A stretch of DNA of 64,000 nucleotides, from the NCBI GenBank assembly GCA_038501625.1, contig JAZAYU010000003.1, positions 2,545,001-2,609,000 of the forward strand, given 5' to 3'. The stretch is from Corbicula japonica (lineage: Eukaryota; Mollusca; Bivalvia; Venerida; Cyrenidae). How positions within the stretch are numbered: position 1 is the stretch's first letter; each line of letters begins with the position of its first letter. Below, piece after piece: positions 1 to 12,900 of this stretch. The notes beneath the pieces are model-generated. The model did no database searches. It saw only the letters and a program-made list of their open reading frames with translations, and had not been told where the DNA came from. The position numbers and the translations under genes were made by a program.

Positions 1-374
1 TTTCTTATGAAACATGAAATCTGTTATGAAACAAAAAACATTCAAAAAATGATGCATGTTACAAATGCAATGCAAATTTTCAGACTGTGCACTCAAAATT
101 GTAGACAAAAAGAAAACGAAAACCAACAAAATCATGAAATAAAACATATCAGTTTCGAGCACAAACACTTTCTTCAACTATCTAATTATCAAAATCTTTG
201 AATAACAGTTTGCAATAACTTTCAGCTGCAGGATCATAAGCCAAGGTAGTTTAGACTATTTTTAGAGCAAATGGTAAGCAAATATGATTCAAATTCTTTT
301 CATCAAGATAACTCTAGTAAAAATATGTTTTTTTAATCAAACTATAATCTCACAACTGTCCTAGAAGTACTGAC
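1..374 (-). other. Start of dystrophin intron 18
   Basis: AT-rich sequence with no recognisable exon, repeat or RNA. The intron continues past the left edge. Confidence 0.6.
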
Positions 375-525
375 CTATTTTCTGGAAGGCATCTTTCCAT
401 CTCTTATTCAGGGCATCATATTTTTCCTGGAAAGCGTCAGTTCCTGTTTCTTTGGTTAAATATTCTGCCTGTTTGGACAACTTCTTTATCCTAGCTTCTT
501 GGGTCTTCCAGGTTTTCTGCTTTAT
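375..525 (-). CDS. dmd: Dystrophin exon 18 (spectrin repeat 5; last exon in window)
   Basis: 151 nt, residues 835-884 plus one base: [20 protein letters not shown] ... [19 protein letters not shown]. Acceptor gttgcag; a second AG ten bases downstream would break the phase. Donor gtcagt. No next exon is visible in 1-374. Confidence 0.91.
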
Positions 526-3500
526 CTGCAACATACATAGGAATGAAAAAGAGCTAACATTATATCAGGGATCAGGTTAAGTCGTGAGAACAGCGAGAAG
601 TTTTTATGATTTTAATGAAAAAGTATGGAAATTTTCAACTTAATGAAACTATAAGGAAAAACTACTCTCTTGGCTCAGTAGAGGAAATCAGGAAATTAAC
701 CCTTCCCTGTATAGATACACCTTTATTGCCTGGGCGAACAGTTTAGATCCAGATCAGCCAGCACATCCATGCCATCTGATCAGGATCTAAACTGTTCGCT
801 TTTTGATTCATTAGGTTATTTCTGACCAAAATGTGATCAGTACAGATCCTGATCAGACGGCATGGATGTGCCGGCTGATCTGGATCTACACTGGTCACAC
901 ATGCGTAAAAATGCGTATATATCAAGGAAAGGGTTAAGGTAGACGATTACTCCTAAGTCTCCCTCTAAGCCGTTCTCTGGTTATAAATATAATGCTAATT
1001 CATTCATATTCATGGGCGACTTTTTTTAAGGATTATGTTGGCAGATCACCCATAAATTTAAACTAAACACCACGAAATATACTTAAAGAAACTAGAAACA
1101 TAACTTCTTTAAACATGAACTATATTTCGTATTTAAAGAAGTTGCATTTCTAATTTTTTTAGGTATATATTATAATATATTCGAAGACATTAGAAACGCA
1201 ACTTCTTTAAATATGAAATATATTTTGTTTTTAAAGAAGTTCAATTTCTAATTTCTTACGTATATATAGGTGAACTAAACTGTATTTTAGATGATTTAAA
1301 AACTCAGAATTAAAGAACCTGCAAAAAAAGCCATTTACCTAAAACCACAAAACTTCATGCCCATGATATAAGTGCATCAACAGTAACTGATAAAAACATC
1401 ACATGTACTTACAATTACATCAAAAGTAATGTCACACTCCACCACTTTTCTTATTATCTATTAAAACATTTCATTCATACTATTATTCTATTCTTTTGAT
1501 ATATCATAAGGCATGCACAACTCATCTTACATATGAGATTTAAGATGAGGTTTTCATAAACTGTTTAAACATGGACACTACAAGTAAATAATTTCTAAAC
1601 AACCGATTGCAGTTTTTCTCTGAATGAATTCCACAAGAAATGTAACCTGGCCCCAAAGTTATAATGCTGAGATTACAGACCAGTCTCAAATCTCAGCAAT
1701 CTGATTGGTGGAAATGGATCTCAATCTCAGAACAAACCAATAGAAAGTGTTAGATCTAAGACTGGTTTCCATTCCCAGTTTCACTGTCTTTGACTGGCTT
1801 GATCTTACCTTGCATTGTTCTAACTGTTTACTAATTTCAGCGAAATCTTCCCCAATGGATTCTGTGGAAGGCAACCATTTTTCGTAAGTTTCAACAAGTT
1901 CTTGTAATGAGGTGAGTTCACTATAGAACAGTTTAGTATCAACATTTAGCTCTACTTTTCTCTTGGTTGCACTGAGCATTTTCTGCAAGCTTTCCCATCT
2001 CTTTTCCAAGCTGTTAGTTGATCTAGATGTGTTTTCATAAGGCTCCCCAGCTGAAGGACAAATAGTAATAGGTAGCACACATTATCTTAGTATGCACAAC
2101 AGTTATCAAACAATTGCAACCAATTAACTGATTCTCAAAATTCCATACCCCAATCAACTATTTTAAATAAAATACTTATTAGGAAAATGACTTAAACCTA
2201 TGCTCTATATATACCCCTTTATTGCATTGGCAAACAGTGTTGATCCACAGCAGCCGGCACATCTGTGCCATCTAATCAGGATCTGTACTGTTTTCTTTTT
2301 TATTATTTAGGTTATTTTTTTCCAAAATGCCAACAGAGCAGATCCTGATCAGATAGCACAGATGGACCAGCTGAAATGGATCTACACTGGTTGCACATGA
2401 AATAAAATGTGACTACATGTATATGGAACAAATGGTTAAAGAAGACTTGTGACTAATGGTGTTAACATTCAAATCACAATATCACACATTTAAAGGAATT
2501 TTTTAACTAACGTTTGTTTGTTAGAGTTGTGTTTTGTTACATAGGTTCTAAACAGGTTTCTTTAAAACCTAATTCAGATTCTGAATGTTAAAAGTACCTT
2601 GTTGCAGTTCACTGGAGATACTGTGTCCCAGTCTAATCAACCTCTGTATCGTACTGGACTGGTTCTCTACCTCAGTGTGCGAATCCTGAAATCAAGTAAA
2701 ACTATGCCCAAGGTTATAAAACTGAGCTTGGAAACCAGTCTCAAATCTCAAGCATCTGATTGGCTGAAATGGCGACTGGTTGCCATTTCAGCCAATCAGA
2801 TGCTTGAGATTAGAGACTGGTTTCCAATCTCAGTTTTATAACCTTCAACCCTATTCTCTGTTAATCCTTTACTCCATAAACATCCATGCCATCTGATCAG
2901 GATCTGCACTGTTCCGTTTTGGACAGAAAAAACCAGAAAAAGCAAATAATGCAGATCATGATCAGATGGTACCAATGTGCCAGCTAATCTGGATTAACAA
3001 CCTTCACCCATGCCATAAAGACCTTTATACGGAGGAACGGGTTAACCCTTTCCTCCATTTATACGCATTTTTACGCACGTGCGACCAGTGTAGATCCAGA
3101 TGAGCCCGCACATCTGTGTCATCTGATCAGGATCTGCACTGGTCGCATTTTGGTCAGAAATAACCTAACAAATCAAAAAGCAAACATTGTAGATCCTAAT
3201 CAGATGGCACAGATGTGCCGGCTGATCTGGATCTACACTGTTTGCCCATGCAATAAAGGTGTGTCTATGGAGGAAAGGGTTAAGAAACTGAATATTGTTT
3301 TCTGTTTGACTATGTATTCTTAACTATTTCACTGGCTCATAATAATTTAATGACTAAACAATTCAATGATAAATTGCTTCAAAATGTGAAATGCCCCTCA
3401 ACCCCACCATGCCAAGTTGCTGTTATAGTGACAGCAAATATCTTTGATCATGTGATTGATACGTTTGCCTTATTTATCCCTTTCCTCCATAGACACACCT

Positions 3501-6500
3501 TATTGCGTGGGCAAACAGTTTAGATCCAGATCTGCCAGCACATCTGTGCCGCCTGATCAGGATCTGAACTGTTTGCTTTTTTATTCATTAGGTTATTTCT
3601 GACCAAAATCGGACAAGTGCAGATCCTGATCAGATGTGCCAACTGATCTGGATCTACACTGGTCGCACGTGTAAAATGTGTATAAATGGAGGAAAGGGTT
3701 ATGTTACTGTAGTAAGACTGCATATCATTTTGAAAAGACTGTTACTGGTTCTTTAAAACTGGACATAACGAGGGCTGTTAAACTTTCAATAAAAAAAACA
3801 TTATACATATTTCATCTTCTTCAACGTTCTTGGAGACATTAAAAACAAACTTGTCCCAAACCATAAAAATGAAGATTAGTCTGCAAAGAAGCATTGATAT
3901 AAAAATCAATCATAACTAGATGGGTGTTTACTTGTGTTGCTCTCGTGTACTTGTGTCGGAATATGAGTAACATATTAATAGTTGGTAAATTTAAGCCAGT
4001 GTTAAGTTTTTGTGACAGATGACTAACAGGCGTACAAAGCAATTCGTACGTATCACTTGTTCTCCAGAAGGCCAACACAAAATTCCACACCTCTGATTAG
4101 GCGATGAGTTTTTACTTTACTAATTTTTAATGATAGGAGAAGTTAGCAAACATATGAGTACCTCAATAAGAACTTGTTGTTCCTCTGTGGTAAATGACTC
4201 CTCATCCCCAGCCAGCAATTCCAATCCAGACTCGATCCTCTCAAACCATTCATCCAGGCTCTTCAGGTCATGCTCAAACTCCAACCTGACACTGGAGTCA
4301 ACTTTACGCTTCTTGGTGCCGCCTGGCGCAGAGCCGCGTAATCGAGCCTCCTCCGACACTTCCATGGGCTCCTCAGAAATCTCGGGAATCTCACTCAGTT
4401 CGAGACCGAGATTGACAATCTTTAAAAAAAAGATTACATTAAATCTTCAGCTTCATAAATAAGCATTTTATCGCATGTGCAAACAGTGTAGATCCAGATC
4501 ATCCTGCACATCCATGCCATCTGATCAGGGTCTACACTGTTCTGCTTCATGGTTGTAATGGATCTAAAAAGGAACAGTACAGATCCAGATCTGACAGCAC
4601 AGGATCTACACTGGTCACACATGCGTAAAAAGGCATATATATGGAGGAAAGGGTTAATACTATCTGACGAATGAATACTCGTATTGTTCACTTATTAATT
4701 AGAATTAGAAGAGTTAATACTATCTGACGAATGAATACTCGTATTGTTCACTTATTAATTAGAATTAGAAGAGTTAATACTATCTGACGAATGAATACTC
4801 GTATTGTTCACTTATTAATTAGAATTAGAAGAGTTAATACTATCTGACGAATGAATACTCGTATTGTTCACTTATTAATTAGAATTAGAAGAGTTAATAC
4901 TATCTGACGAATGAATAAATGAATACTCGTATTGTTCACTCATTAATTAGAGTTAGAAGTGTTTATACTATCTGAGGAATGAATACTTGTATTGTTCAGT
5001 CATTAATTAGAATAAGCGAGTACAGTAAATGCAAAGTGACTATCATGGATACATGCTGTCTTACCTTTTTGCTTTGGACTTCCATGTTTTCTACGAGATG
5101 TTTCCATCGTTCCTGGAAAGCCTCGAGGTCGGAGGAGATTCTCTTGACAGCCTCATCATTATTGACACACTGGACGATCTGCTGACCTAGTTCATACAGT
5201 TCCTCAAACTTCTGAACCTGAACTACCATGTCGCGCTCTATTATCTAAATCAGAAACACATTTTAATGTTAGTTACAAGTGTAGTAAAACTGAGGCACTC
5301 TAAGAAAGTGTTTTTATGTCTACAATAAACTAGCAAACATTAAATTATCAATTACCCATAAATAAATGCTTGTTTTTAAGATATTGGTGTAATATTGTAT
5401 TTAATCTACTAAAATTTAAACATTTATTCCGAAATAGTAAATACCATGTGTGATTTAATCTCTCTCACTATACAATTTACACTTTTTCACTGATTTTTGT
5501 TTGTTTTCTATTTACCTTTAATTCCTGAACTTGTGCTATAGCAACCTTTGTGTCAGACAAATCAACTTCTTGCATTTTCTCGAGCATTGCCTCCCTGTGA
5601 GTCAACCAATCAGAAAACTTAGACTCATCTTCGGAGAAACTCTGCCATTTGAGGAGAACTTCTTGAAGGAAAAGCCACTGTTCTTCTGTCCAATGACAAA
5701 TTGTTGCCCAGCGCTTGCCAAGTGACTGCAGTTGTCTTTCCATTGCTTCACATGCTGGTATATTAAACAATGCGGTATATTTTCGGTAAAATGATTTTAA
5801 AGAACCTCAGACCTATTAAAATATAATTGTTTAATTAAACTTGCAAAAAAAAGCATCAAAAATGGATAAGGGTCACAAACCTGCAAGCTTTAAACTAACA
5901 AAAAATACACAGAATTTATGGAGAAAAACGCATCCCATTCTTTTGTCCATCCCTAGCTTACATCAAATGCGATGACGAAAATTTTATATCTCACATAATA
6001 ATTCCCATTTGGTCTAGATTCCAACCTGTTTTTACACTAAATACTACCATTTCATGCCACAGCATGTTTGAACTTACCTGACTCTGTATTATTATCATCC
6101 ACAACAACCACCATGTTCTGCAGACTGTCCACCTTCTTCTGTTGTTGATCAAGCTCCTCCTGAAGCTTTTTGTGATCTTCAATCTGCTGCTTGACTGTGG
6201 ACAAGTCTGAACCAAGCTGCTTATCAACACTGATTCTTTCCTCCATCTTGGTTAACCAGTCTGCTAACTCATCTAGTTGTTGCTGTTGTAAGGACATCAA
6301 CATGGACTGAAGTCTGAAATGATTAATGATAAAACATGATATAAATTTACAACAATACAATGTTCATAACAGGATGTCATCTAGTAGCAGAAGGTTGCAG
6401 ATACATCTATACTTTTCACACAAAAAAGTGTTAGCACAATGTCCAGTCGACTGTAAAAATATTAATGTATGACTATAGACAATGACTTATGAAATGACCC

Positions 6501-9500
6501 TAAAACAAAAATTTCCTCCACATATCCTATGTGTGCCCTTGTGTGCTCACTTGTGACCTTGACCTCATCATTACCAGTTATCCTTGCAGTTTAAGGGCTT
6601 TAAAAACATATTAAGATGTATGATTTGCTCCACTACTAAACTTCCAGAAATCATGAACATCAATATAATGACTTTATTCAGATATGACATACTTGCTCTG
6701 CCTATCGAGGGCTTTCAGTCGCAGCTCCTCCCACCGATTGTTGAGGAGCCCCATCTGTACTCGGATTTCATTTTCTTCATCAGCCTTGACCTTGCCCTCT
6801 ACAATGAGGTCATTACCTTCTCGGAGAACTGTCCCTATACTGTCCTGGTGTTTGGTTAGTTCCAGCATGAACTCCTGCAATATATTTTACATTTTATAAA
6901 TTTCATCACTATACATGTATTTAGGTTGAGATCACAACACTTCCAATACAGTGATGTGACGAACAATGTCAAATAAGTATAATAACAAGAGGGCCAATTG
7001 GCCCTAAATCGCTCACCTGTCAAACTTGACCTAGATATCATTGAGATAAACATTCTGACCAAGTTTGAAGAAGATCGGACCAAAATTAAGACCGCTAGAG
7101 TGCAGACAAGATTTTTATATAATTTGACCTAGTGACCTAGATTTCAAGGTCACATAACCCAGTTTCAAACTTGACCCAGATATCATCGAAATATACTTTT
7201 TGACCAAGCTTGAAGAAGATCCAACCAAAATTAAGACTTCTAGAGTGCAGACAAGCTTTTTCCTTAATTTGACCTACTGACCTAGTTTTAAGGGTCACAT
7301 GACCCAGTTATGAACATGATCTAGATATCATTGAGATAAACATTCTGACCAAGTTTAAAGAAGATTGCACCAAAATGAAGACCACTAGAGTGCAGACAAG
7401 ATTTTTATATAATTTGACCTAGTGACCTAGATTTCAAGATCATATGACCCAGTTTCAAACTTGACCTAGATATCAACGACATAAACATTCTGACAAAGTT
7501 TCAGAAAGATCGGACCAAAATTAAGACCTCTACAGTGCAGACAAGCTTTTTCTTTAAATTGACCTACTGACCTAGTTTTAAGGGTCACATGACCCAGGTA
7601 TGAACTTGATCTAGATATCATTGAGATAAACATTCTGACCAAGTTTAAAGAAGATCACACCAAAATTGAGACTGCTAGAGTGTGGACAAGATTTTTCTAT
7701 AATTTGACCTAGTGACCTAGATTTCAAGGTCACATGACCCAGTTTCGAACTTGATCTAGATATCAATGAGATAAACATTCTGACCAAGTTTGAAGAAGAT
7801 CGGATAAAAATTATGACCGCTAGAGTGCGGACAACAATTGTGAACGGACGACGGACGGACGGATGACGGACGGACGACGCCGGACGAAGGGTGATCACAA
7901 AAGCTCACCCTGTCACTATGTGACAGGTGAGCTAAAAATGTACCCGTTAAAATCTCAGAATTGAGGAGTAAGCTCCCTTTATCAGTGACAAATACAGAAA
8001 TTGTATTGAAATAGGGTAATCCATGATATTGTTGTAAAATCACATGCGATATGTAACTCTATTTACATAAACCTTTTCAACAACACTTCTGTTTTTTATA
8101 CCTGAACAGTGAAGTTGCATAAATAAAGTTAGAAATCTTATAGGATATGACACAATGACTTGTTTGCCAGTAACTCAGAGCACTGGGTCCCAAAGATGCT
8201 GGGGACCAGTCTACAATGTCTGACAGGTAATTGGTTAAAATTGAAATGAGGGAAACCTTTCTTAGATCTCAAGCATCCAATTGGTCAGTTCCAATAATGT
8301 ACTCAATTGTAACCAAATCTCCAATCTCAGTTTTATATCCTTGGGACCTGGGATCTCCCCAATCTTGGGATCAAGGCATCATCAAGCACATACTACCTGA
8401 TTCAGAGTATTTCACTAGTGAACTTGCTGCCTTGAACAATTACATCCTTTAGTTGGGAAAAACTACTGTGTTGTCTACAGTAAACAATTAACTCTTTGTT
8501 TTAATACTACTATTGTCAGTCAAGGCTAACCAGACAGTCATTTGACAGACAGGTTAGATAAAAAACATTCATCAGCAAACAGTTTTACAAATTTGATATC
8601 AAAATGTTCCTTTCCTGAGAATTACTCACTTAGAAATGTTAAATAAGATCCGTATTATATTAAATAAAATAATAATTCTTTACATGAACAAAGTATAACG
8701 CGACTGTTGACTTATCTATATTCAGTTGTACATTCAAATGCAAATGCTGACTCAGTCTTTACCTCATGTTCACTGAACTGCCTCTTAACCACAAGGACAG
8801 TACTTCCAATGGCTTCCTGCGTCTCAACGACCTCCTCTGCCTCCAGCAGCCATGTTAACACGTTCTCCAGACTGTCCTGGTACGAAAGTAAGTCAACTGA
8901 CCCCGAAGAACTCATTGTACTTTGACGACTAGACGAAGAGCTGAGTGACTTCGCTTGCTGAAATAGTCAATAAGTCAAGGTGTTACAGATCAGGCCTCAA
9001 GATTATAGAACCGAGAACAGAAACCAGTCTCAAATCTCAAAGATCTGATTGGCTGAAATGGTGACTGGTCATTATTTCAGTCAAAAAGATGCTCGAGATT
9101 TGAGACTGGTCTTCAATCTTAGTATTATGATTTCCACTACAGGCCTTCAGTGAAAAATTTACTCCATTTAATATGCCTTTTATGACATGGGCTACCAGTA
9201 CAGATCCAGATCAGCTAGCACATTCATGTCATGATCTGGATCTAAACTGTTCACTGAAAAAATTACTCCATACACGTATATATGCCTTTTTATCACATAA
9301 GAATCACTTTTAGATTCATTAGGTTATTTCAGACAAAGAGGCAAACAATTTAGATCCAGATCAGATCAGATGATACTGATGGTTGCTGTCCTGGATCTAA
9401 ACTGGTCACCATTGTGATAAAAGGCTGATATACTGTCACTCTTCATTGCTGAACTATTCAGTCTGTCAATCTGTTGAAATAAAGAACAAATCCTGATTGG

Positions 9501-9932
9501 TCCCTGATTTGTTGTGAAGGGAGAACTAGGTACAAGTCCAGACATATTTTGGTTAACATACCTTATTGAAACCTCAACACACAGTACAAACAGAATTTTG
9601 AGACGAATAGCTCATCTGTAATGTGTGGAACTATTTCATCTAAATCTTCCAACGCAAAAACAAAATACTGAACGGATCATTTGTTGTAGTCAACAACAAT
9701 CTGTCAATCACTTTCTCTGATTCAAGGATAATGATTTCTGTTTCAAATATTACGTCTTCAAGAATAAGAGAGTAACTGTATAAAATGCAAATCTGCTGCT
9801 GCTGCTGCTGCTGATGATGATGACAATGATGGCAAGAATAATGAAAAGAAATAGGAATGTTAATAAGTAATGATGATAATGACTATAATGATGATGTTTT
9901 ATTATCAGGATTATGATGGTGAAGAAGAAGTA

Positions 9933-9965
<33 letters not shown>

Positions 9966-12900
9966 ATGATGATGATATTGATGATGATAATGATAATGTT
10001 GAGATGACAATGACAAGGGTTATATAAAAATAATGATTAACAAGAGATAACTGCCTCTGCTGACAGCAGCCAATTAGTGTGCATGCTGTACAAATACCTG
10101 TATCTGTAGAAAACCCTTATCTAGATGACACATATGCCATGACAAAATATTTTCACCGACTTACCTGAATCAATATGGTCTCATCCTTATTATGACCAAC
10201 CATACCAAGTCCTCGGCTTTCTTTAGTTTTTGATAAAACATTGTTTATGTATTTAAGGTCACTATAACCTTAAACTTTGACCTGTTGACCCTAAAAAAGT
10301 GGCCTCGGTAGCTCAACTGGAAGAGCGTCAGCACGGTAACCCACAGGTCAGAGGTTTGAATCCCAGTCGTGGCTACTCTTTCCCAGACCCAAATCTGCCA
10401 CATTATTAATCAGATATTATTTTGCATTAAAGGGTCACAATGACCTTAACCTTTGACCTGTTGACCTCCAAGTCAATAGAAATTATCTACTTGACAATAA
10501 CAATCATAGGCCCCAGTGTTTGCTAGTTATTAAACAACTTTTGGTATATGGACAGACCAAGATACAGACCACATGACATGTGCAAAGCAATATACACCAC
10601 TTTCTTTGAACAGGGGACTTACAAATAATGATAAATGCAGTTCATCAATCATAAACATCCATCATTTTCTTCACACTAGTTTTCCAGTTTTACTTCTCAT
10701 CACTAGATTACCCAATTTTAAATTACTGGTAATACTGGATTTTGGTTTGAATATAATCTCAACAGCTTGAATTTTCCACAAAATTATTACTTAGTAATAA
10801 TACTTGGTAAAATTGCAGGCTGTTTAGTCAACAAAATCCAGCTAAACACCTCCAATTGATCCTTTCAAATGTTCAAAGAACTGTAATTCTGTAACATGGA
10901 AGTTATTTTTTAATCATCACTAAAAGCAATACATTATCAGATTATTTCATAGATATGCTGCCATAACAGAGTTTTTCATTTTCAGTAAAAACACTGATTC
11001 ATAGCCTGATTATCAGTTGTACAAGCCTTATCTAGCTGGCTATCTCATGTCTTAAGTGCAGTTTTGAAGAGGCACAATCAATCAGGAGAGAGCTAATTTT
11101 TGTAGTAAAATATGATGAGAGCAGTAAATCAATCACCAACTTCCTATCTTGTTATCTATGAGCTGGCAGATGCTCAACATTGAACAGGAAATCTAACTGT
11201 ATTTTCTGCAAGTCATAAAACTAAATCTGGAGACCAGCAGCTGATTGCTGAAATGGCGATAGATGCTTGAGATTTGAGACTGGTCTCCAATCTAAGTGAT
11301 ATGACTTTGGGCCCTAGTTTCAAAATTTACTGTCCTACCCTGCATAAGAGAAGCACATTTCTGGGTGTTTTTAGACTTCAGCCTACACAAAATTTAGTAA
11401 ATATCCATAACAGTTACCAACTCCTACTTTTTCATGCCATGTTCAATCATCAAAACACAACTAGGTACTCAGTATAAGCATCTCTACTTGATCCTGGCAA
11501 AGGCCTGTACACTTTTCTTGTTTCTATTTCAAGTGTAAGCAGGATTATTAAAACATCATGTAATAGGCTGCAATGTTCAGAAATCTTTTAATCATTTCCT
11601 TGATATATACGCATTTTTACGCATGTGCGACCAGTGTAGATCCAGATCAGCTGGCACATCCATGCCATCTGATCAGGATCTACATTGGTCGCATTTTGGT
11701 CAGAAATAACCATTGCTTCTATACTTAAATAAACTAGGATATGGGTACAGTATTTTTTTGTATTAAAACCAGGTTATCTGATAATTTCTAAATAACAAAA
11801 TGTGGCAAAACATCTAAATTTTTAATACAGTAATTCGCTTGTCCCATTATTTAGAATTTGCCTATCACTTGTTTTTAACAAAGTACTTCTTACAACAAGC
11901 ATTCGTATTCGGAAAGGAAACTTATTTACACAAAAGATAACTTTATTTCAGTGGTTGAAGCCATAGAAAACAGGTAATTTTAAAAAATTATGAAAAAATG
12001 ATCACTTTCAAAATTGAAACTGAATGACTTTTTGCCAATGTTTCTACATGTATTATTTAGTAAGTTGGATTTTGATACCTTGATGTCTTAAAACTGCTCA
12101 AATTTCATGAAAAACTCATGAAACATCTAGTTCTCTTGATAAAATTTCATTTTTATCATGTACAATCTAAATTTCATTAGAAATTAAAACCATGAAAGTG
12201 TAAGCAATTTCAGACAGCAATAATTTCGTATACGTTTTTTTTTCCACAATTATTCTAAGGTTTTATTGTTTTTGTAAGTAACTTATAAATTTTGACTATC
12301 ACATAAATCAGCCAAAATCTCACCTACAGTATCATCAAGTATCACTAAGTGACAGACTAAGGATACACTTTTAATTTAAACAAGATTGTACTGTGGCTGT
12401 TCTGTTGTCAGAGTTAGTCACATGATAATTCATTGATTCAGATTTGTTTGAAAAAAGCATATTCACCTATTCCCCAACCCCTACCCCACCCAAAAACAAA
12501 CAACAAAACACTACAACAACAACTTAAGTTTAAGTATGCTGAAACGTGCCCTTTTGCTAGCCAAAAACACGTATTTGCCCCTGCCCCTTTTTGACAGCAC
12601 CCTGCCCTTTTTCACAGCACCATGCCCTTTTTTAATCCTGGATACAACACTATATTAGGCATGAATGTGCCGGTGCCCAAGGTTATAAAACTGAGCATGA
12701 CCAGTCGCCATTTCAGCCAATCAGATGCTTGAGATTTGAGACTGGTTTCCAATCTCAGCTTTATAACCTCCAGTCCAGCTCATCTGGATCTACACTTGTT
12801 TCAAAAGAGATAAAATCTGAATACCGTATATTCCCTATTAAACGCCCCTCCCCTAATAAACGCCCCCCCCCAGTCTTTTTTCAAAAGTAAACAAGTGACT

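Larger units (their letters stand above)
526..1808 (-). other. Dystrophin intron 17
   Basis: Holds a Family A copy (696-937), an AT-rich inverted repeat (about 1069-1262) and, next to the exon 17 donor, a decayed Family B foldback (about 1652-1790). Confidence 0.8.
2686..4161 (-). other. Dystrophin intron 15
   Basis: Contains one Family B foldback (2706-2847) and three Family A copies (2861-3045, 3042-3283, 3474-3702). About 450 bp from 3703 to 4161 shows nothing recognisable. Confidence 0.8.

Noticed and set aside
743..925. Frames containing SVDPDQ...ADPDQ (also at 3520, 18413, 20057, 30826, 41461)
   Set aside because: They are Family A MITE sequence read in one frame; the palindrome gives similar peptides on both strands.
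2599..2841. Plus-strand frame of 80 codons over exon 16
   Set aside because: Antisense shadow of the dystrophin exon continued into a Family B foldback.
4130..4462. Plus-strand frame of 110 codons over exon 15
   Set aside because: Antisense to a homology-supported dystrophin exon.
7611..8043. Frames with [18 protein letters not shown]
   Set aside because: They repeat every ~146 bp because they lie in the core units of a non-autonomous element.
9750..10016. His/Ile-rich frame on the minus strand
   Set aside because: Translation of a GAT/CAT microsatellite.
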